From Agriotes lineatus (taxonomy: Eukaryota > Arthropoda > Insecta > Coleoptera > Elateridae): DNA of 64,000 bases. Below are positions 58,336 to 64,000 of this stretch, piece after piece. The stretch is taken from NCBI GenBank assembly GCA_940337035.1, contig CALNHX010000281.1, positions 1 to 64,000 on the forward strand, written 5' to 3'. A program made the translations under genes and the position numbers. The stretch's first letter is position 1. Each line of letters begins with the position of its first letter. The notes beneath the pieces are model-generated. The model was not told the origin of the DNA, made no database searches, and was given only the letters and a program-made list of their open reading frames with translations.

Positions 58336-61184
58336 TACTCTGACGGAGTGGCCACTTCAGTGACGGAGTGGCCATTTCTGTAACGGAGTGGCCACTTCAG
58401 TGACGGAGTGGCCACTTCTGTAACGGGATGGCCACTTCTGTAACGGGGTGGCCACTACTGTGACGGTGTGGCCACGACTGTGACGAAGTAGCCACTACTG
58501 TGACAAAGTTGCCACGACTGTGACGAAATGCCATTCCTGTGACGGAGTGGCGACTCCAGTGACGGAGTGGCCATTACTGTGACGGAGTGGCCACTACTGG
58601 GACGAAGTTGCCACGACTGTGACGGAGTGGCCACTTCAGTGACGGAGTGGCCACGACTGTAACGGAGTGGCCACTACTGTGATTGAGTGGCCGGTACCGT
58701 GACGTGGTGGCCACGACTGTAACGGACTGTCCACGACTGTGACGTAGTGGCCACTACTGTGACGTTGTGGCCACTACTGTGACGAAGTGGCCACTTCAGT
58801 GACGGAGTGGCCACTTCTGTAACGGGGAGCCACTTCAGTGACGGAGTGGCCACTTCTCTAACGGGGTGGCCACTTTAGTGACGGAGTGGCCATTTCTGTA
58901 ACGGGGTGGCCACTACTGTGACGGAGTGGTTATGACTGTAACGGGGTTGCCACGACTGTGACGAAGTGGCCACTTCTGTAACGGAGTGGCCACTTCAGTG
59001 ACGGAGTGGCCACTTCTGTAACGGGGTGGCCACTTCTGTAACGGGGTGGCCACTACTGTGACGGTGTGGCCACGACTGTGACGGAGTGGCCACTACTGTT
59101 ACGGAGTGGTTACGACTGTGCCCTACTGGCCACGATTGTGACGGAGCGGCGACGACTGTGACGGAGTGGCTACGACTGTGACGGAGTGGCCACTTCAGTG
59201 ACGGAGTCGCCACGACTGTAACGGTGTGGCCACGACTGTGACGGAGTGGCCACTACTGTGACAAAGTTGCCACGACTGTGACGAAGTGCCATTACTGTGA
59301 CGGAGTGGCCACTACTGGGACGAAGTTGCCACGACTGTGGCGGAGTGGCGACTCCAGTGACGGAGTGGCCACTACTGTTACGGAGTGGTTACGACTGTGC
59401 CCTACTGGCCACGATTGTGACGGAGCGGCGACGACTGTGACGGAGTGGCCACGACTGTGACGAAGTGGCCACTTCAGTGACGGAGTGGCCACGACTGTAA
59501 CGGACTGTCCACGACTGTGACGGAGTGGCCACTACTGTGACGTTGTGGCCACTACTGTGACGAAGTTGCCACGACTGTGACGAAGTACTATTACTGTGAC
59601 GGAGTGGCCACTACTGTGACGAAGTTGCCAAGACTGTGACGAAGTGTCATTACTGTGACGGAGTGGCCACTACTGTTACGGAGTGGTTACGACTGTGCCC
59701 TAGTGGCCACGACTGTGACGGAGCGTCTACGACTGTGACGGAGTGGCCACGACTGTGACGGAGTGGCCACTACTGTGACGAACTGCCACGACTGTTACAA
59801 AGTACCATTACTGTGACGGAGTGGCCACTACTGTGACGAAGTTACCGAGACTGTGACGAAGTGCCATTACTGTGACGGAGTGGCCACTACCGGGACAAAG
59901 TTGCCACGACTGTGACGGAGTGGCCACGACTGTGACGGAGTGGCCACTACTGTGACGAACTGCCACGATTGTTACAAAGTACTATTACTGTGACGGAGTG
60001 GCCACGACTGTGACGAAGTGGCCACTACTGTTACGGAGTGGCCACTACTGTGACGGTGTGGCCACGACTGTGACGGAGTGGCCACTACTGTGACGAAGTT
60101 GCCACGACTGTGACAAAGTGCCATTACTGTGACGGAGTGGCCACTTTAGTGACGGAGTGACCATTTCTGTAACGGGGTGCCAACTTCAGTAACGGAGTGG
60201 CCATTTCTGTAACGGTGTGGCCACTTCAGTGACGGAGTGGCCACTTCTGTAACGGGGTGGCCACTTCTGTAACGGGATAGCCACTACTGTGACGGTGTGG
60301 CCACGACTGTGACGGAGTGGCCACTACTGTGACAAAGTTGCCACGACTGTGACGAAGTGCCATTACTGTGACGGAGTGGCCATTACTGGGACGAAGTTGC
60401 CACGACTGTGGCGGAGTGGCGACTCCAGTGACGGAGTGGCCACTACTGTTACGGAGTGGCTACGACTGTGCCCTACTGGCCACGATTGTGACGGAGCGGC
60501 GACGACTGTGACGGAGTGGCCACGACTGTGACGGAGTGGCCACTTCAGTGACGGAATGGCCACGACTGTAACGGAGTGGCCACTACTGTGATTGAGTGGC
60601 CGGGACCGTGACGGGGTGGCCACGACTGTAACGGACTGTCCACGACTGTGACGGAGTGGCCACTACTGTGACGTTATGGCCACAACTGTGACGAAGTTGC
60701 CACGACTGTGACGAAGTACTATTACTGTGACGGAGTGGCCACTACTGTGACGAAGTTGCCAAGACTGTGACGAAGTGTCATTACTGTGACGGAGTGGTCA
60801 CTAATGGGACGAAATTGCCACGACTGTGGCGGAGTAGCGACTTCAGTGACGAAGTGGCCACTACTGTTACGGAGTGGTTACGACTGTGCCCTAGTGGCCA
60901 CGACTGTGACGGGGCGTCTACGACTGTGACGGAGTGGCCACCACTGTGACGGAGTAGCCACTACTGTGACGAACTGCCACGACTGTTACAAAGTACCATT
61001 ACTGTGACGGAGTGGCCACTACTGTGACGAAGTTGCCAAGACTGTGACGAAGTGCCATTACTGTGACGGAGTGGCCACTACCGGGACGGAGTGGCCACGA
61101 CTGTAACGGGGTGGTCACTACTTTGACGGAGTGCCCACTACTGTAACGGAGTGGCCACTACTGTGACAAAGTGGCCACTACTGT
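58336..61184. repeat. Diverged B/C-type satellite blocks leading to the insert
   Basis: B landmarks (19-bp units near 59287 and 60357; GTGCCCTACTGG near 59398 and 60469) alternate with C-opening units (GAAGTACTATTACTG near 59582 and 60713; GAAGTGTCATTACTG near 59641 and 60771). The last 100 bp carry the C-type run CTACTTTGACGG, GTGCCCACTACTGTAACGG and GTGACAAAGTGG. The next expected base block, GCCGGAATAACC, is displaced by 1.54 kb. Confidence 0.84.
61181..61184. other. Left target-site duplication of the insert (CTGT)
   Basis: The bases CTGT directly precede the insert and recur at 62726-62729 directly after it. If the insert is taken to end one base earlier, the duplication is ACTGT (61180-61184 and 62725-62729). 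Confidence 0.75.
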
Positions 61185-61394
61185 TGTAATAACCTGAATT
61201 TCTACGTTAATTATTTAATTTTGAGCTATGAATGATTACCAATGCTAATAAACTTTTTACTCTCGGATAGTCAGATGCCAGGGTTCAGTCTGGTTAACTC
61301 AAATATACAATCAAGTACACATCAAACAAAGCGGTTTATTTTGTATACCTATTTACATTTTAAAATAATAACTAAAATATCCCATGTATTTTCA

Positions 61395-61593
61395 AATAAA
61401 AGATTTGAATTTCAATGTATCACGGGCAGGCTGGCGCCTACTGGGTTAGGCAAGCCACGATGTTTTCTCCGGTCGTATCTTCTCGGCTACCGGACGAAGG
61501 CAGTTCGTAGTTAGAAGAGCGTCCTCTACTCGGCTAAACTGGAAACAGAAACTAGGTTAAGTTTGTTTATTTTTATCGGGGGCATGAAATAAA
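61395..61593 (+). promoter_or_regulatory. Possible polyadenylation signals in the insert
   Basis: On the plus strand AATAAA is at 61395-61400 and 61588-61593. On the minus strand AATAAA is at 61340-61335 and 61571-61566. LTRs normally carry one functional signal. The sequence alone does not say which strand is used, and AT-rich sequence yields such hexamers by chance. Confidence 0.2.
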
Positions 61594-61845
61594 GTTAGAT
61601 TTGCTCTTATTTCGGGGTGTTGAGAATGAATTTGATGTGAGACGTAACCTCGTTACGTCGAAGCTATTCTGCAGTGCCCGTGAAACCTCGTGTGATGCAA
61701 AACCTTTTATGATAAGTGAAAAGACGGTGGAATTACATATCGTGTGTCAGCTAATAACTTATAAGCCAAATTTGCGTTTAAAGCTGTTACTGAAATTCCA
61801 GGGGTGTCTAGGTGATAACTAGGGGTTTTCTAATTACGTTATTCA

Positions 61846-62072
61846 AGGTGAGTAAACCCTCCTTTAAGCTACATGAATTACTTTTAGCTTGAAGCTAACC
61901 TCACAATTTTTGGTTTAGATTATGTACTATGAATTGCGGCACTGCAGAAAGCACGGGAAATCTTCAGGACGAGATTCCTCTAGGTAAGTGAAGCCTTGAA
62001 TTTTTACGAGTACGTTAATTACAGGAGTTTCGTTGCGGGCGCTTAACCTCGCAATTCTTGTTCAAGCTTATG
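61846..62072. repeat. Diverged tandem duplication inside the insert, period 136-148 bp
   Basis: AGGTGAGTAAACC at 61846 corresponds to AGGTAAGTGAAGCC at 61982 (136 bp apart). TAACCTCACAATTTTTG at 61896 corresponds to TAACCTCGCAATTCTTG at 62044 (148 bp apart), both running on to TTATG. The copies are clearly old. The GT...AG look of the first copy resembles an intron, but that is probably incidental. Confidence 0.6.
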
Positions 62073-62139
62073 CACGGACCTGGAGGGCCACGTTTTTAAA
62101 ATACTTTCTAAGTGAATTACGTGAATGTTGTCGGGAAGC

Positions 62140-62285
62140 GGTTTCGAGGAGGTCTAAGACTCTTATCAGGCGTATATGTACAACGAACCACGTACGAGTT
62201 TTAGACCACACCGGTTTCGAGGAGTAAACGTATATAAATTCCAGACAGGCATATATAAACAATGATCCACGTCTGAATTTTAGAT
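62140..62285. repeat. Diverged 73-bp tandem duplication inside the insert
   Basis: GGTTTCGAGGAG occurs at 62140 and 62213. Further matches at the same offset are GGCGTATATGTACAACGA against GGCATATATAAACAATGA, CCACGTACGA against CCACGTCTGA, and TTTTAGAC against TTTTAGAT. Length-variable repeats of this sort are common in the U3 part of LTRs. A role here is inference. Confidence 0.65.
62231..62260 (+). promoter_or_regulatory. TATA-like motifs in the insert, plus strand
   Basis: TATATAAATT at 62231-62240 and ATATATAAAC at 62251-62260 lie in the second copy of the 73-bp duplication. They would suit a plus-strand LTR promoter, but no AATAAA follows within the insert on this strand, which argues against it. 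Confidence 0.2.
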
Positions 62286-62507
62286 AAGATAACTCCTGAA
62301 TAGGCTCGACGGAGATCAATAGGCACTGAAAATCAATGGGCCACTTTGATCTTTCTGGGATTTCTGGGAAAGATTGGTTCTAGGACTAAAAGTCAAAAAT
62401 GTTCTTCGGACGGGACTAGGATTTGGGCCCTCAGGGGGCCCCAGGCAGGAAGCTGGTTCGGCTCGCTGGATGCAAGTCAAGTTCTCTTCACAACGTACGA
62501 TACCTCC

Positions 62508-62515
62508 TATTTATA
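62508..62515 (-). promoter_or_regulatory. TATA-like motif in the insert, minus strand
   Basis: The minus strand reads TATAAATA here. AATAAA signals on the same strand lie at 61571-61566 and 61340-61335. A promoter followed by a polyadenylation signal is the order expected of an LTR read leftward. This is the slightly better of the two orientations, but weak. Confidence 0.25.
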
Positions 62516-62725
62516 CATTACCATACGCCGTAATTTGTGCAGGATTTTAAGCAGGGATGCGCTGGAAGACGACGGCGCCGGCGGCTCGTAACTTCTGCGC
62601 ACCTCGATTGTTTCTTCGTGCCTCGGCGATGTTTTCGGACAATTTGTGACGAAGTTTTGGCGGCGGTCAAATTCGAACGTATTCCAATACGTAAAAATAC
62701 GATTTCGGCCGGCGCTAACGTCACA

Positions 62726-62729
62726 CTGT
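62726..62729. other. Right target-site duplication of the insert (CTGT)
   Basis: CTGT here matches 61181-61184. It is followed at once by GCCGGAATAACCAATAC, the continuation of the interrupted C-block unit. Confidence 0.75.
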
Positions 62730-64000
62730 GCCGGAATAACCAATACTCTGGCGGAGTGGCCACAACTGTCATATACAGGCCACTACTGTATCGGAGTGGC
62801 ACTACTGTGCCGGAGTAGCCATGACTGTGAAAGAGTGACCACGACTGTAATGGAGTAGCTACGACTGTGACGGAGTGGCTACGACTGTGATGCAGTGGCC
62901 GCGACTGTGACGTAGTGGCCAGTACTGTGACAAAGTGGCCACGACTGTAACGCAGTGGCCGCGAATGTGACGTAGTGGCCAGTTCTGTGACAAAGTGGCC
63001 ACGACTGTGACGGAGTGGCCACGACTGTGACGGAGCGGCCACTGCTGTGACGAAGTGGCCACGACCGTGACGGAGTGGCCACGACTGTAACGGAGTAGCC
63101 ACGACGGTGACGGAGTGGCCACCACTGTAACGCAGTGGCCGCGAATGTGACGTAGTGACCAGTTCTGTGACAAAGTGGCCACGACTGTGACGGAGTGGCC
63201 ACGACTGTGACGGAGTGGCCACGACTGTGACGGAGTGGCCACTGCTGTGACGAAGTGGCCACGACCGTGACGAAGTGGCCACGACTGTAACGGAGTAGCC
63301 ACTACTGTGACGGAGTGGCCACTACTGTGACAGAGTGGTAATTACTGTCCCGGAATAACCAATACTGTGACGGAGTGGCCACTACTGTGACGGAGTGGCC
63401 ACTACTGTGACGGGGTCGCCACGACTGTGACGGTTTGGCCTTGACTGCGACGGAGTGTTCACTACTTTGACGGAGTGCCCACTACTGTAACGGAGTGGCC
63501 ACTACTGTGACAAAGTAGCCACTACTGTGCCGGAATAACCAATACTGTGACGGAGTAGCCACTACTGTAACGGAGGGGCCACTACTGTGACGGGGTGGCA
63601 TTACTGTGTCGGAGTGGCCATAACTGTAAAGGAGTGTTCACGACTGTGACGGAGTGGCCACTACTGTGACGGATTGGCCACGACTGTGACGGGGTGGCCA
63701 CTGCTGTAATGGAATGCCAACGACTGTGACGGATTGGCCACGACTGTGACGGAGTGTCTACTTTAGTGACGGAGAGGCCACGACTGTCACGGAGTGGCAA
63801 CTACTGTAATTGAATGGCCACGACTGTGACGGGGTAGAAACGACTTTGACGGAGTACCATTACTGTGACGGAGTGCCCATTACTGTGACGGGGTGGCCAC
63901 TACCCTGACGGAGCGGCCACTCCTGTGCCAGAGTGGCCATGACTCTGATGGGGTGGCTACGACTGTGACGGAGTGGCCACTTCAGTGACGGAGTGGCCAC
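62726..64000. repeat. Satellite array right of the insert: C-type block, then irregular units
   Basis: The array resumes exactly where it stopped at 61184. GCCGGAATAACC, GTCATATACAGGCC (about 62767), GATGCAGTGGCCGCG (about 62890) and TAACGCAGTGGCCGCG follow in C-block order, with a second TAACGCAGTGG run near 63129. GTGCCGGAATAACC recurs near 63528. From about 63560 units become more irregular (GGAGGGGCC, GTGTCGGAGTGG, GTAAAGGAGTGTTC, CCAGAGTGG) and block identity is lost. The window ends inside the array. The 254-codon minus-strand frame at 62518-63282 runs across the insert boundary and is not a gene. Confidence 0.93.

Larger units (their letters stand above)
1..61184. repeat. Giant 20-bp tandem satellite array, left part
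   Basis: The stretch is an uninterrupted head-to-tail array of 20-bp units. Common forms are CCACTACTGTGACGGAGTGG, CCACTTCAGTGACGGAGTGG, CCACTTCTGTAACGGGGTGG, TTATGACTGTGACGGAGTGG and CCACGACTGTGACGAAGTGG. The most constant part is the unit junction, the perfect palindrome GTGGCCAC, followed in each unit by a variable triplet and then TGTGACGG or TGTAACGG. The unit is about 60% GC with one or two CpGs. Long stretches keep exact 20-bp register, for example 23.6-31.8 kb. Variant units are ordered into four recurring block types (A-D, annotated separately) that build a 7.7-7.9 kb higher-order cycle. Open frames of 60-192 codons occur throughout, mostly on the minus strand, but they translate into a degenerate 20-residue repeat and are not genes. 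The array probably belongs to constitutive heterochromatin; that location is inference. Confidence 0.98.
61185..62725. mobile_element. Insert with LTR-like ends, probable solo LTR
   Basis: This 1,541-bp segment shares nothing with the satellite. It starts TGTAATAACC and ends CTAACGTCACA, the TG...CA termini (TGTRA/TYACA inverted) usual for long terminal repeats. It is flanked by CTGT, or ACTGT if the end is placed one base earlier. Left flank plus right flank rebuild a C-block unit that is intact at 3822, 6753, 12526 and 14677 and ending at 53845. It is AT-rich on the left and mixed elsewhere. It contains two diverged internal tandem duplications and TATA-like and AATAAA signals on both strands, so its orientation is open. 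I see no gag-pol reading frame; open frames up to 90 codons resemble nothing I recognise. Alternatives are a non-autonomous element or an internally deleted one. The superfamily is not determined: 4-bp duplications are common for Gypsy-like and 5-bp for Copia or BEL-like elements. Confidence 0.72.

Noticed and set aside
562..61000. Dozens of open reading frames of 60-192 codons, mostly on the minus strand
   Set aside because: They are translations of the 20-bp repeat with a 20-residue period. They start and stop wherever unit variants change, overlap in several frames, and show no domain, signal peptide or codon bias. Identity between copies follows from DNA duplication.
1..61184. CRISPR-like regularly spaced repeats
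   Set aside because: There are no unique spacers. Units directly abut and vary gradually, and no cas genes are present.
1..61184. CENP-B box resemblance in CTTCTGTAACGGGG
   Set aside because: The established core needs TTCG, seven bases, then CGGG. Here the second base block is wrong (TTCT) and the spacing is three bases short.
61242..61514. Open frame of 90 codons in the insert, and others of 64-93 codons
   Set aside because: They are short, have no recognisable domain, and none continues as a polyprotein. Such lengths are expected by chance in 1.5 kb.
61846..62024. Intron-like GTGAGTA...TTTGGTTTAG and GTAAGTG...TTAATTACAG segments in the insert
   Set aside because: The second would be only about 40 bp long, flanking exons are not coherently open, and both belong to a diverged tandem duplication that explains their similarity.
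61185..62725. Insert as a DNA transposon or MITE
   Set aside because: Terminal inverted similarity is limited to about five bases (TGTRA). A terminal-inverted-repeat element would be expected to show longer ones. LTR-type ends fit better, though a full family search was not possible.
61185..62725. Insert as a complete element with short LTRs at both ends
   Set aside because: The first bases (TGTAATAACCTG) do not recur near the right end and the last bases do not recur near the left, so no direct terminal repeat is visible.
62518..63282. Longest open frame in the window, 254 codons on the minus strand
   Set aside because: It crosses the right boundary of the insert. About 190 codons are satellite and the rest is LTR-like sequence without recognisable motifs.
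1..64000. G-quadruplex or strong strand-skew R-loop potential
   Set aside because: G runs are mostly GG or a single GGGG per unit, too short and far apart for a standard quadruplex. G over C excess is mild.
1..64000. Telomeric repeats, rRNA, tRNA or other RNA genes
   Set aside because: No TTAGG or TTAGGG runs, no tRNA cloverleaf motifs and no rRNA-like stretch were seen in the array or the insert.

Overview
This window is almost entirely one giant tandem-repeat (satellite) array. I find no gene I can support as protein-coding or RNA-coding. The repeat unit is 20 bp, of the type CCACTACTGTGACGGAGTGG, and runs head to tail for about 62.5 kb (roughly 3,100 units). One 1.54 kb unique insert (61185-62725) interrupts it. 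The array runs off both window ends. Kilobase-scale higher-order structure, recent internal segmental duplications and an LTR-like insertion point to a eukaryote. Intact CpGs and the compact insert would fit an invertebrate animal, but the sequence does not identify the species.

Layout. Four block types, which I name A-D from diagnostic variant units, recur in a preferred order D-A-B-(C)-D. A blocks alternate TTATGACTG units with CCACTTCAG/CCACTTCTG units, and their TTATGACTG unit recurs mostly every 160-180 bp. B blocks carry GTGCCCTAC units, 19-bp units reading GAAGTGCCATTAC, and in six places an inverted three-unit island. C blocks carry GTGCCGGAATAACC and GATGCAGTGGCCGCG units. D blocks carry TGTAGCGGGG and the 19-bp unit GACGGGTGGCC. 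A full cycle is about 7.7-7.9 kb (for example the same D landmark at 7781, 15704, 47117 and 54823). Shortened cycles of 1-5 kb lie between. The centre (about 8-50 kb) is highly homogenised. From about 51.7 kb to the right end the same landmarks are present but more diverged.

The insert at 61185-62725 begins TGTAA and ends TCACA. It is flanked by CTGT (or ACTGT) on both sides. It splits a C-block unit that is intact at about five other places in the array, so it is a genuine insertion, most simply a solo LTR.

The main points for a second look are the six copies of a fold-back inverted island, the LTR insertion with its paralogous empty sites, the layered higher-order organisation with near-nucleosomal spacing, several recent duplications recognisable by private variants, and a 1.7 kb stretch (37.67-39.36 kb) with a cluster of single-base length changes that looks like a sequence-quality problem. 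All long open frames are by-products of the repeat: three 20-bp units make 60 bp, which is 20 codons.
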